A stretch of 64,000 nucleotides of DNA, taken from contig OZ023198.1 of assembly GCA_963995505.1 (NCBI GenBank), positions 14,189,141 to 14,253,140 on the forward strand, in the 5' to 3' direction. Under the pieces are notes generated by a model. That model ran no database searches and was not told the DNA's origin. It was given only the letters and a program-made list of their open reading frames with translations. The position numbers were made by a program, and so were the translations under genes. Positions 20,527-31,870 of the stretch are shown here, piece by piece (the stretch's first letter is position 1; each line of letters opens with the position of its first letter). The stretch comes from Hypericum androsaemum. Lineage: Eukaryota; Streptophyta; Magnoliopsida; Malpighiales; Hypericaceae.

Positions 20527-21623
20527 ATGTCGGATCATGGTGCAAAATTTGCTCTTGTGAAGTTTGATGGTTCATCAAATTTTGGGTTATTGAAAAGGCG
20601 TATCAAGGATCTCCTCGTGCAACAAGGGGTCATCGCGCTCTCGGAAAAGAAGCCCAAGAAGATGGAGGAGCAAGAGTGGAAAAAGTTGGAGGCCAAGGCG
20701 GTAGTGAAGATTCGCTTGTGCTTGGCAGATGATGAGGAGCCACCAGATGGGTTGTGGAAGAGGATCTAAGTCGATGTCAAAGAAGTTCAATGGAAGTGTC
20801 TTCAAGTGAAGAGAAGGGCACATGAAAGGGACTATCCAGGACGAACTGGGAATCAAGACAACGAGGAGGTATCGGCATCTGCAACCATGGTCACAAGTTC
20901 AAATGTGTTGGATGGTGACTGGCTTTCTGTCTCATCAAGTCCATCCTGGTAATCTCTTTTCGTTAGAGATCTTGGATTAAAACAGTGATATTTATAAATA
21001 TATGCTAATAAAGGTGGAGAAGGATATAATTGTAGGGTTGAAGGGTGAAATAAAATACCTACAGGTTAGTGGAGAATATTATTGTAGGTAGAGTCACATC
21101 AATGGGTCTGATGAAGTGGAGAAAAGCTCAGGTCATATGAGGTTGGTTCGTATGAGGGAGCAAAGGCTTGACATGGATGGTTTGAGTATTTTTGGGATTC
21201 ACAGAGATATGGATAGCAAGCTATGATTGTATCGTGGAGGCATGGTTGGCAAGGAGGTTGTCTCGGAGAAGCATTGTTAGCTGGGCCCCGCTATAGTTGT
21301 CTAAAAGGACGTGCACGTCAAAGGTGTTGGGTAGGTTTGGCATTGGACATGCAAAGCCATTGGTGACACCACATGCGGATCAGATATCTCACGCAAGGCC
21401 GAACAATGGAGTTCGTGGCATGTTGAGGGTTTCACTTGGTGTAACAAAAGGTTGCATGTTGTATGCTATGGCATGTAGCATTGGTTCGAGGCAAAAAGGT
21501 CCAGTAGAAAAGCGGTTCAAGGTTGCGGAGCATGGGGATGATCGAGAAAATAGAAGAGTGTATATTGGTCACAAGGTTGCTTCAGCGGGTGGAGTTGCTA
21601 GTTGGGGTTTAACGGAGGTTTGA
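20527..21623 (+). pseudogene. Element E gag-pol fusion ORF, broken
   Basis: It starts MSDHGAKFALVKFDGSSNFG (copia Gag) and runs open for 80 codons to a stop at 20767. Diverged gag and pre-integrase sequence follows in other frames, and an open piece 21297-21623 carries the end of copia RT (KVLGRFGIGHAKPLV, then GCMLYAMACSIGSRQ). The order is the same as in the intact ORF of element G (48470-49456), so the protease, integrase and most of RT were already missing before this copy inserted. Confidence 0.8.
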
Positions 21624-21716
21624 GAGAATACGCCAAGCAAGCTCAGAAGTTGCTCGAGCTTGGGGCTGGCTCCAAGTGATTGAACAAAAAGGAAGAGAGA
21701 AAGTTGAGATGATATT

Positions 21717-23675
21717 TGTTAGAAATTCAGCACCAAGAGAACAAAACGCTCAAAGAACACGGACATAGGAGATAACGTGGTTCGGTCTAATGCCTACATC
21801 CACGGAGAGAAAGGAGAACTTTTATTGATGAGTTTTCGAGTCACAAAGCCATACAAAACCTTAGGGTAACATGCCTTTATATAGAGGCAAACCCTTGTAT
21901 ATCAAGTAAGCTATCTAGGTCAAATTAGGAGTCCAAAACCTAGTCCGAATAGAATAGGAAACAAGCCCATAAAATTTTCTCTTTAATTTCTTGACATCTC
22001 TAACAATCTCCACCTTGGCGAGAAATTATCCCATGGACGAACTATGAAGCTCCATCCGAACTTTAACAAACTCCACCTTGATGAAAGACCGCCCTATAAA
22101 GAACTATGAGAACTTGAGAAACCAAATCGACTCTACCAACTCCACCTTGACCATAGATACACCGCCATCAATAATACCATCTCAACTTTCTCTCTTCCTT
22201 TTTCGTTCAATCACTTGGAGCCAGCCCCAAGCTTGCTTGGCGTATTTCCTCCAAACTCCTTCGAACCCCAACTAGCAAGTCCACCTGCTGAAGCAACCTT
22301 GCGACCAATAGACACATTCTCTATTCTCCAGTCAGCCCCATGCTCCGCAATCTCGAACTGCTTCTCTGCTGGACCTTCTTGCCTTTAACCAATGCTACTT
22401 TCTATAGCATACAACAGGCAACCTTTTGTTCCACCAAGTAGAATCCTCGACATGCCTCGAACTCTACCATTCGGTCTTGAGTTAGATACCCGATTCGCCC
22501 GTAGTGCTACCAATGACTTTGCATTTTTCATGCAAAACCTATCCAACACCTTTGACATACACGTGCTTTTAGACAATCATAGCGAGGCCCAGCTAACAAT
22601 GCTTCTCCGAGACAACTATGGCTCCTTGCTAACCATGCCTCCACGAAACAACCATAGCTTGCTATCCATGTTTTTACGAATCCTAACTACACTCAAACCA
22701 TCCATGCCAAGCCTTTGCTCCCTCATACGAATCAACCTCATATGACCTAAGCTTTTGCCAACTCTTTCAGACCCATTGATGTGACTCCACCTACAACAAT
22801 GTGCCCTACTAACCTGTAGGTATTTCCTTTCACCCTTCATCCCTACTATCGCATCCTTCTCCACCTTTATTAGCCTACCTTTATAACTATCACTGCTATA
22901 ATCAAAGGTCCCTAAAGAAAAGAGATTACCATGATCCATTGGACTTGATGAGACAGAAAGCCAGTCACCATCTGACCCGTCTGAACATGTGGCCATGGTT
23001 GTGGATGCCGATCCTTCCTCGTTGTCTTAATTTTCAGTTCATCTTGGATAGTCCCCTTTATATGCCCTTCTCCACACTTGAAGCCACTTCCATCGAACTT
23101 CTTTGACTCCGACCTGAATCCTCTTCTACAACCCAGCTGGTGGCTCCTCATCATCGGCCAAGCACAAGCGAATCTTCGCTACCGCCTTGGCCTCTAACTC
23201 CTCCCACTCTTGCTCCTCCATCTTCTCGGACTTCTTCTCTGAGAGCACGATGACCATCCCTTGTTGCACGAGGAGATCCTTGACACGCCTTTGCCATAAC
23301 CCGAAATTCGATGAACCATCAAACTTTACAAAAGCAAACTTTGCACCGTGATCCGACATCCTCCAACCTTAGCTCTTGATACCACTTGTTAGGAATTCAA
23401 CAACTTAGAGAACAAACGTGCAAAGAACACGGACACAAGAGACAACGTGGTTCGGCCTAATGCCTACGTCCACGGAGAGAAAGGAGAACTTTTATTGATG
23501 AATTTCCGAGCCACAAAGCCATACAAAACCTTAGGATAACATGCATTTATATAGAGGCAAACCCTTGTACATCAAGTAAGCTATCTAGGTCAAATTATGA
23601 GTCCAAAACCTAGTCCGAATATAATAGGAAACAAGCCCACACAATTTTCTCTTCAATTTCTTGACATCTCTAACA
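21717..23675 (-). mobile_element. Copia deletion derivative F, nested in E
   Basis: A complete minus-strand copy: LTRs 21717-22005 and 23387-23675 (289 bp each, TGTTAG...CTAACA), PBS on the minus strand (TGGTATCAAGAGC, beside 23386), purine tract beside 22006 (AAGGTGGAGAT on the minus strand). The target duplication ATATT is perfect (21712-21716 and 23676-23680). Length 1959 bp. It inserted head-to-head into E, a member of its own family. Confidence 0.92.
22385..23359 (-). pseudogene. Element F gag-pol fusion ORF, broken into frames
   Basis: Read right to left: Gag start MSDHGAKFAFVKFDGSSNFG (23359-23126), then GDWLSVSSSPMDHGNLFSLG (pre-integrase segment fused near the lost protease), KVEKDAIVGMKGERKYLQV, and the RT end VLDRFCMKNAKSLV with GCLLYAIESSIG (22576-22385). 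Frames overlap with small shifts. Gene order equals that of G. Confidence 0.8.
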
Positions 23676-24134
23676 ATATTATTGATGGCTGTTGTATCTA
23701 TGGTTCGAGGTGAAGTCGGTGGAGTCAAATTAGTTTCGTGAGTTCTCATAGTTCTTCATGGGGCGGTGTCTCGCAAGGTGGAGTTTGTTGAAGTTTGGAT
23801 GGAGCTTCATAATTCGTCCACGGGATGATTTCTCGCCAAGGTGGAGATTGTTGGAGACGTCGAGAAATTGAAGAGGAAATATTTTTTGGGCTTGTTTCCA
23901 GTTTAGTTCGGGTTCTTGTTTTGGACTCCTGATTAGACCTCGATAGCTTACTTGATGTACAAGAGTTTGTTTCTATATAAAGACATGTTACCCAAGGCTT
24001 TTGTATAGCTTTGTGACTCGGATCCATCAATAAAAGCCAGTGGATGTAGAAATTAAGCCGAACTACATAATCTTTTGTGTTTGTGTTATTTGCCCATTTT
24101 GTTCTCGAAGTTGCTGAATTTCTAACAAGTATTA

Positions 24135-24845
24135 TCATTGTGGATCCAAAATCTCCAGACTTGTTTGCTTTACACCAGCCTGCTTAACAATGCGTAGAAC
24201 CGTCGCCGAATGTCCATCCCATTCGGCGCCAATACTCTTCACCACCTCCCAAGTAATAGCTTCTCTCTCAGCTAATCTTTGTTCAAGATCAACTTTAGGA
24301 GGAGAGGGAGTAAGAGATCTGATCGTTTGTTTTGCCTGGGCTAAGAGACCACGCAAGAGAATGGTTTCAATTTGAATGGAAGCCTTCTTATTGATTGAGA
24401 AAGATAATGCCTTAGCTGTTGGCTTTATTGTACGCTTTGAAGTACGTAGCACCACTTTTGGAGTAACACCTGAGGGCCCAATTAACTCACCAACAACTTC
24501 ATCCCTCGTACCCGATATCGTCGTCAAGACAACTTCGACATCCGGAGTACTAGAAGCAACCGGGGTCAAAGTCAAGTCTGACGAACTAACAGCAAGCTCA
24601 ATCCATTCATCATTAGGGACCAACACAATATCAGGAGAATCCGTATCATCAACACCAGCCTCTTGCACGTTTATACCGACGGGAAACAAAGCAAGAGCAA
24701 GATCCTGCACAGAGGAAAGGAAATCCAAAAAATAGAGGAACTTGGATCCCACCATTTTAGCGAGAGAATACAACGTTGGGTAAAGGAAATCTAACGCCCC
24801 TAAAAAAACAGAACAAATCTGATAACACAAAACATGAAAATTCAT
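24135..24845 (-). CDS. Unrecognised ORF, 236 codons
   Basis: I do not recognise this protein. The N-terminal ~50 residues are hydrophobic (VLCYQICSVFLGALDFLY); an acidic, Val/Ser/Thr-rich middle follows (DSPDIVLVPNDEWIELAV), then a basic patch (VVLRTSKRTIKPTAKALSF) and a C-terminal part with regular spacing (LLAQAKQTIRSLTPSPPKVD, ITWEVVKSIGAEWDGHSAT). The stop lies 7 bp from the end of element E, so E inserted right behind it or cut it. Whether it is a host gene fragment or a transposon ORF1-like protein I cannot tell. No promoter or splice sites are evident. Confidence 0.4.
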   Translation of the reverse strand: MNFHVLCYQICSVFLGALDFLYPTLYSLAKMVGSKFLYFLDFLSSVQDLALALFPVGINVQEAGVDDTDSPDIVLVPNDEWIELAVSSSDLTLTPVASSTPDVEVVLTTISGTRDEVVGELIGPSGVTPKVVLRTSKRTIKPTAKALSFSINKKASIQIETILLRGLLAQAKQTIRSLTPSPPKVDLEQRLAEREAITWEVVKSIGAEWDGHSATVLRIVKQAGVKQTSLEILDPQ

Positions 24846-25441
24846 TGGAAGCCAATAAGACTAAAATACACGTCCTTGTTGCCTCCATTTCTCTGAATTC
24901 TTTAGACCCAGCACATTCACCATTGAGAAAATACGAGAGACCCGCTGCCTAAAGTGCTCTGTCGTTAATGACAGAGTAACTTGGATATTGAAGCATGGAG
25001 AAACAAGGATGAAGCTTGGTGTCGTTGATGGCTGCACTTAGCTGAAACTGCCCTGTTTTCTCCCTTTTGTTCTTAACTTTCGTGTTGCTTTCCTTTTGGT
25101 TATCATGTATGAAGATGGATAAATATTGTCCCTTCAACTTTTGCTTAGCAAATTGGGAATCAAGTTGTTATAGTAAATGTATCTGGTGGTGTGATTAATG
25201 TTCATCTGATTTCAATCGACACTTCCGTTATCTTTTCTTGGGTGGGACCTGGGGGAGGGGGCTTATGGCTTACTTTGGGATGTACGCTTTGCTTACTCAA
25301 TGTTTCGGTTTAATAGCTATGTATCAACTATCTTGCAGCTGTTTTTTAATTTTTCGAACCCCTCTTTTATTGGTGGCAATTGTTTTTGTCAGTTTGATTT
25401 ACAATGAGGCAGATGCCTGATTAGTGATCTAATTGCCACAG
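24846..25441. other. Spacer up to the first TRM4B exon seen
   Basis: No recognisable coding sequence. It ends in an intron acceptor (TAATTGCCACAG). The exons that should precede in a TRM4B gene (methyltransferase core) are absent here, so a breakpoint lies in this stretch or just left of it. Confidence 0.5.
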
Positions 25442-28400
25442 GTTTATCCTTGCTCAAAGTTGGTGGGAAGATGGTATACTCAACCTGTTCAATGAATCCA
25501 GTAGAGAATGAGGCTGTGGTTGCTGAGGTAATATATAAATTTATGAAATTTATTTTTGCAATATCCAAATTTTCTGTCCTTTGGCTCTTTAATATATAGC
25601 TAAGCGTACATGTGCTGTGTGCATTTCGTTCCTTTTTTCATCAATAAAGTTTTTCATTTTCTACTGTCATGTCTTGTTTTCTATAGGTTCTCCGGAGGTG
25701 TGGTGGATCTGTTGAGCTCGTTGATGTCTCCAGTGAGCTTCCTCAACTTGTCCGCCGAGCAGGCTTAAGAAGTTGGAAGGTTTGCTCTCCATAGTGCTCC
25801 TTTATCGAAATTAATATTAGATTTTTTTTTGTTTAACCAATTGGTATTCGGCCCATTGGGCCGACTAATCTAATTTCGAGCCGGGTAGGACCCTTAAAAG
25901 GTGGTAAAGCTCTCCCAACAAGTATTTAACACTGGTGCGTACCCAAGGACTCGAACCCGAGACTTGGTTAAGCTAGAACAACTCCCTTACCAGTTGATCT
26001 AAGTACTTGTTGGTCGAAATTATATTAGATATAAAACCATTCGAAGGTGATTTTTCTGATGTAGGACCTGGGAAACCAACCTTAAGTGTTCATAGGGATA
26101 TATTCTTTTTGTTGAGGTTCGTACATCAACGCTCTACACTGCAGTTGGGGATACCAATCTTTGGATAATACTAACCTTCCAATTAGGCAATATTGAATTT
26201 CAAGTCCATCTTCTACTAGAGTAGTGAATGTGCTCGTCTATATGGATGAAGCAGGCAATTGCGCTAATAAAATTTTCAAAACAAAGGGAATTTTGTATGT
26301 AAGGAACTTGTTAAGGATTCTTTTTTCATGCTGCAGACTATAGTTGATTTGTAGAATGAATGTTGATGCATCATGAGTTCGATATATGCAGACGAGGAAG
26401 TTGTTAGAAGTTTTTGCATAGGGGATACAGTCTGACTCTTTAAACATCACATTGGAAGATTAGATTGCCAACAGTTGTTTTGATTCAGGCTTGTCTGAAA
26501 CATAAGGAATGTACTCGTACCTTTATAATCTTGCCCTCTTTTAGCTGAATGGCAAAAAGCCCTTTTAGTAGTGTTGTCTATCCAAATAAATTCTGTTCAT
26601 ACTCAACATTTCTGTCCTTTTCCACCATAACTGTATATAATATCCTCTGCTACGGATACAGTTTTGGTTGGATTGTAGTTCCACATTGGTAAGTGATGGG
26701 CCCAATTTCCTCTATAACCAATTGCCTGACGGTTTTGGATTTAATATAGAATTTCTACAGCTTTCCTTTAAAAGGAAGTAGCTTCTGAAACTAATTGAAC
26801 CTGTAGCCACTGATATTCTTGAAGCAGTTTGGGAATTGCTAATAGCACTAGTTCTCAATTAGTATTCAGTTCTTTGCTCTTTTTTTATGACATGATTTTC
26901 GTTTGCATGCAGGTACTTGACAAGGGTACGTGGTTATCTTCACACAGAGATGTCACAAAATTTTCTAGACATGGGATACTTGCTAGCGTGTTTCCTTCTG
27001 GGAGAAGCTATCCTTCATCAGAAAATAACGATCAGCACAATGAAAGCGGCAATGGTGGAAATTCTGATGATGGGGTTCATCCAATGGAGGATTCCGAAAT
27101 TTTGAGTGAAGTTGGGAACCTCGAAGTGTCTGATCTTCCCCTAGAACGGTGCATGAGGATAGTCCCTCATGATCAGAACAGTGGTGCCTTTTTCATTGCC
27201 GTAGCTGAAGAAAGTTTCTCCTCTACCAGGTTATTCCATGCATTACTTGGTCTTTATCATGTCATCAATTCCATCATTTTCTATTTCAATTCTCTTTTTC
27301 ATTGTCATTTTTTACCTTATGCATTCTGGGCGATATGTGATAGATCTTCTTATGCCCTGTCTACAGCAATTCAAGAGAAACCTGGTAAACTCGGGAAATC
27401 AAATAACAAAAGATGCTGCTCAGAAGAAAAATTAGCTGATCAAGTTGTCAAAGATAACGAGCTCCTAGAGGCAGTCTCAGAAGAGGCTGCAACAGAAAGT
27501 TCTGCACTAGTTTCAGAAGCTGATTTGATTGGTAACGAAGCCGAGAAGACACCTCTGGAAACTGATCCTCACAATACTTTAGACGAAAATGATGTGGGAG
27601 AAGCTCAAGAAAGCGTGGATGAAGAAACTGATTTTGGAGGAGCTCAAGATGATGTAAATGGAGAGACTGAATCTGGGAAGGCCAATGGAAAGAGGAAGTT
27701 GCAAATCCAGGGTAGATGGAAAGGAGTGGATCCGGTTCTTTTCTTCAAAGATGAAGCTATTATCAACAGTATAAGGACATTTTATGGTATTGATGAATCA
27801 TTTCCTTTTGAGGGCCACTTGATTTCCAGAAACATTGACAACAACCATGTCAAGAGGATATACTATGTTTCAAGGTCTGTTAAAAATGTCCTTGAGCTTA
27901 ATTTCCTTGCTGGGCAGCAACTTAAGATTGCATCCGTCGGTCTGAAGATATTTGTAAGTAACTCTGCTTCTTTTTCTTTTTTTCCTTTATTTATGGATTT
28001 GGTTGACATCTTGCTTTTGGACGTGTGCCCTTTGTGAGTCTGGAAGCATGTCTAACTGATATAAGGACTCCTTCCTGTTCTATTCTTGGGTGTCACATGA
28101 CTGATGCACTTAAATTCTCATCTAGTCCCTATAAGTTGAGGACCATTACCCTGGTAAAATGTACAATACCTGATGTGAAAGTTTAAGGTGGCGTTGGAAA
28201 AAATATTCCAGTCCTTGTTGGTCAGAGCGGTTTTTTGGAATTGAAACCTTGCATTAGCTTAAGGTTGATTTTGGAAATCTGAGTGAAGGTTATATGGGGC
28301 ACTCTTGAAACTCAAAGCATTTTTTGTCACTTTCTGCGTCTCTTTTATTGTTCTAATTCTATGATGTCTGCAAGCCATACATTTCTGGGCAACGCTGCAA

Positions 28401-29168
28401 ACTCTTTGGATGCATTTCTAGAAAAATAGAAGTAATATATATGAACAATATGGCTTTTATGAAGGCCATTGTTCACTTAGTTGCTCACCCATGCAATCTA
28501 CTGAACTACAAAACTTGGATCCATCCCCACCTAATACAGTGGAGTGTTATTTGCAATTATGGATGGACCTGTGAAAGAATGTTATCTATTAGACCTGAGT
28601 TGCTTTTTCTTCTTTTTTGATAGGAAACGACAATCTTCAAGAGAAGGTAGTGATGCTCCCTGTGCATTTCGAATATCCTCTGAAGGATTACCGGTGATTC
28701 TTCCACACATCACCAAACAGATCCTTCATGTGTTTCTTGCAGACTTCAAGCATATTTTGCAGTATAAAACTATCAAGATTGGCGACTTCGTTGATTCTGA
28801 ATTTGGTGATTTGGCATCTAAGTTAATGATGGGCTGCTGTGTAATAGTTTTGAGAGGTATGTTTGTGTGACCTAATGTTACAATGAGAAGTTGGCTTGTT
28901 AAGCTTTCATAATCACCTTTTACTCTCATCAACAGATGGAAAAATCTCGTCGGAATCCACCAAGGTTGGCTCTTCAACAATAGCCATTGGCTGCTGGAAG
29001 GGTAGGGGCAGTTTAAGTGTGATGGTCTCTGCAATTGACTGCCAAGAACTGCTAGAGAGACTATCAGTGCGTATTGATGGCACGTCGTCTTTGCCGCAAA
29101 GAACCAACGATGGAGGTGAAGTGCAGAATGCAGATGGAATTGACGTGGAGATTTCTGAAACCTGTTAA
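25442..29168 (+). pseudogene. TRM4B: tRNA (cytosine-5) methyltransferase, 3' half (TRM4B/NSUN2-like)
   Basis: NSUN2/Trm4 enzymes methylate C5 of cytosines in tRNAs in the nucleus. Exons seen: 25442-25527, 25687-25779, 26913-~27230, 27367-27953, 28624-28856, 28936-29168. The first carries [20 protein letters not shown], which includes the conserved release cysteine (motif TCS); then LERCMRIVPHDQNSGAFFIA, GRWKGVDPVLFFKDEAIINS and CAFRISSEGLPVILPHITKQ. The S-adenosylmethionine site and the catalytic Cys of the P-C motif, in the N-terminal half, are missing. Two single extra bases break the frame: a G near 27204 (after FFIAV) and an A at ~28626 at the start of the fifth exon. Both would fit pseudogene decay; base-calling error is the alternative. 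An acidic linker of ~100 residues is coded in 27367-27700. Confidence 0.88.
25823..26013 (-). mobile_element. tRNA-derived SINE in a TRM4B intron
   Basis: On the minus strand the element has an A-box-like stretch (TAGATCAACTGGTAAGG), a B box (GGGTTCGAGTCC) and ends in an A-run (T-run at 25822-25830). The flanks TCGAAATTA(A)TATTAGAT (25805-25822 and 26014-26030) are a target duplication of 17-18 bp differing by one base. It is antisense to the gene. Confidence 0.87.
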
Positions 29169-29685
29169 ATTGGCTGTTTTAAGCTAGAAGCTTAGCATTG
29201 CCCTGGAGTCAAGAGGGTAACGGCCTACTGGAGCGTCCAAATTGTTCTCCCAGTTTCTATTTATGAAAATTCACCCATCTTCAAGTTTGTTGAAAGTTCG
29301 TTAGTTCTGTCGAATTGTGATACAGGCCCAGATCTACAGATCTCTCTCTTCACAGATCAAACAGCAGTTTGCAAAACATTTAACTCTTATCTTGAGGTAG
29401 ATTCTTGAATCTTTTGGTACTATTGTTGCCTTTTCTATCTATCGTTAGCTCCGACTCCGATAGGCGATACTGCTTTTTATCTTCCGGTGGTCGGATAAAA
29501 AAGGTTCTGGCTATTATTGTATACGAAAGAAAGTCAGCAGACTGGCTATTCCTTTTAATCGTCACTTGTTGGTTGTGGAGATGGAATGAGATGATCTTTG
29601 AAGGTAAGATCGTTGGGTGATAAGATTCTTGCTTTTCTACCCAAAAAGCAAAGCGCTTTTTTTTAAGGGTGGCGCAAAGCCTAAT
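29169..29685. other. 3' flank of TRM4B; possible LINE tail scrap
   Basis: The start should be the 3' UTR. At ~29535-29620 a plus frame reads LFLLIVTCWLWRWNEMIFEG, which resembles the end of the zf-RVT region of plant LINEs; it is too short to be sure. No other gene seen. Confidence 0.35.
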
Positions 29686-30161
29686 TGATGGTTTATTATT
29701 CGAATATATAATCTTAATTATATGAATAAACCATAAATAAAAGCCATAAATAAAGGATTACCTCTTGTAGCGCAGAATCCATTTAATGCGTTCTTCAGAG
29801 GTTCTTCACAAGATCTTGATGATGGAGGCTCGTTACTGGTCGATCCTACTCACGTATGAACGAAGCAGGGATTGAATTTCACCGCCTAAAAGCCTGGTGC
29901 TTTCTCAGAGAAAAAGTGGAGAGAAAAAGAAGCGTTTCTTTTTCTCCCCGTGTGTTTGATTATCCGTTTTTTTTCTTCTCTCTTTTTCTTCCCTTTTTAC
30001 GTATATAAAAGGAATATTAGAAGATAGAGATAAGAGTTTGAGTTGTTATCTATATAACCAACTCTACCATGTAAAATCTCTTTTCAAATTAAATAAAAAG
30101 ATACACAAAATTTTTTATTTATTTGATTTCTTTTGGATAATCATGGGTGGAAAAACAAACA
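29686..30161 (-). repeat. 3' LTR of copia C
   Basis: 476 bp, TGATGG...AACAAACA on the + strand. It pairs with 37224-37698. The internal stretch TTTTTACGTATATAAAAGG likely includes the TATA box. Confidence 0.92.
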
Positions 30162-31870
30162 TCTCCCACTCACACATGATTGACCATAATCAATCGACTC
30201 TCCCATTTTTCGCGTTTGGCAGATAGGCCGTGCGACCAGCATACATCGAGTGCACTTAGCTAAACCCAAGAGCACATAGTGGCTACTTGGATGATAGCAT
30301 CTCGATTAGCACCTCCATCACATAAAGTATGTCTTACCCTAGGCCTTATCTCACATTCATTGTTTCCACATGTGATTTCTGAAACAATCTATTCGTGTTC
30401 ACTATTGTATTGCTCTCAACACAATAGACCGGTCAGTAAACCACGAATCTTCCAGAATGTGATCGATAAAGAACCTTCTCCTCTAACTATATTTCTTCCA
30501 TCATGATCCAGCTGCTTTTCCAGTCAGCCTTGTCAGGTCGAATCTAAACCATGACCCTTTAAAGACTTTCCAAGCTAGCGATACTGAATCATACTTCCAA
30601 AATAAGTCAAGGATCTTAAGGGTAAAATTCCAAAAACCATAGTTTTCGGAGTTGGTCTCACACTAGGGAAACTGAAATCACTTTTAATAAATTGATTTCC
30701 CATCCATAGGTCGAAAGCACACATGACACGATCCATGTGTTATGGTATTTTGTCCTCTGCAAAGGAGCGCATGTCTTTCGCAAATAACACCATACTAGAG
30801 CATCAGCCTCGATGTTCACAAACAACAGCCTTAGTCTACCCAAAGACTACTCTAGGCTATCAAGACAGAATCATGGTAAGTTCTACTTACTTCTTACCAT
30901 TGGATTCACATAATCCTATAAGTTCATAAAACTTATTTAATGCAGCATCTATTGCTTGCACTATAAATAATCTTGCACTTTAACAAGACCCTTTCTTGTA
31001 ATTAAGCAAGACGGCATTCATGTTTTAGAACAGGCACTCGATAATTAATGATGTTCTAAAACTGCCTCATCTCATTCAAGAATCAACTTATGACTCCCAC
31101 TGAGGTAAACACACGTGTGAGTGGGCTACTTCTCTGTCCGACATGCATTATAGTAAATGTTATTCAAATTAACATTCACATTCGTATTACCAAAACAATA
31201 TCAATTTTATTGAATAACAAATTCAATGTTCATGAATATGAACAAAAAACATGTTCAGCAAATCCTGGGACCTGACATATTTCTCAAAATATGTCTCTAA
31301 GTACACCCTTAGCCATTAGACATGCTTTCATATCTCTCATAGATACGTATTTTTATGTTCATTTCTTTACACACAATCATATCGCAAAAAATATACTCAA
31401 TGGTTTTTATGAGGTTGTTAGGGATAAAAAGTTTAAGACTCTCTTCAACCCTATCGCTTCTTGCATAGTAGCTACAAAAACTACATATTAAGCTTACATA
31501 GCTCCCAGGGAGACAGACACAAGTCTGTTTTTTGCTACTCTATGAGATAGCAACTCCAATTAGCAAGAAAAATATCCCATTGTGGATTTTCGTTCGTCCA
31601 CATCCAATGCCCAATAGGCACTAGTATCTTTCCTTAATATCAGGCCTTAACCTTGACAACGCTATGAGCATTTTTGCAGTCGTGCTAAAGCACTTCATAA
31701 TTTCTTTGACACTTGCTAGTGTGCTATGCTTGGATTGAGACAATTCATAGCATATTCATAAAGGACATTCACTACTTCCTTTATATACTTGGATATTTTG
31801 GGGTACAAGTCTTTATTGAGACAATGACCTTTTAAGTACTGGAGCATACTAGAGATTGCTGTCATCACAT
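30162..31870 (-). other. Copia C 3' internal region without readable pol
   Basis: About 1.7 kb between the polypurine tract and the RT remnant. Short unrelated frames only; RNase H is not recognisable. A long untranslated 3' region or a decayed RNase H are both possible. Confidence 0.5.

Larger units (their letters stand above)
20201..24127 (+). mobile_element. Copia deletion derivative E (holds F)
   Basis: A plus-strand element with LTRs, PBS and a short gag-pol fusion. Its internal part is interrupted at 21716 by element F in reverse orientation and resumes at 23676. The 3' LTR (23849-24127) reads TGTTGGAGAC ... TTTCTAACA. The five bases after it, AGTAT, also occur at 20196-20200, which would place the 5' end at 20201, but the first part of the 5' LTR is rearranged, so the left border is uncertain. 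Related copies: F (21717-23675) and G (47871-49772). Confidence 0.85.

Noticed and set aside
20170..20538. A 122-codon minus-strand frame at the 5' LTR of element E
   Set aside because: It is the LTR read backwards; the same frame occurs in the other LTR copies.
26036..26912. Another transposon in TRM4B intron 3
   Set aside because: The block near 26660-26750 (CCACATTGGTAAGTGATGGG) resembles a common plant repeat, but no ends or duplication could be found.
26829..28037. A single 402-codon ORF over the TRM4B region
   Set aside because: It joins exon, intron and exon by chance: the stretch after AVAEESFSSTRLFH is intron sequence, and the conserved frame shifts near 27204.
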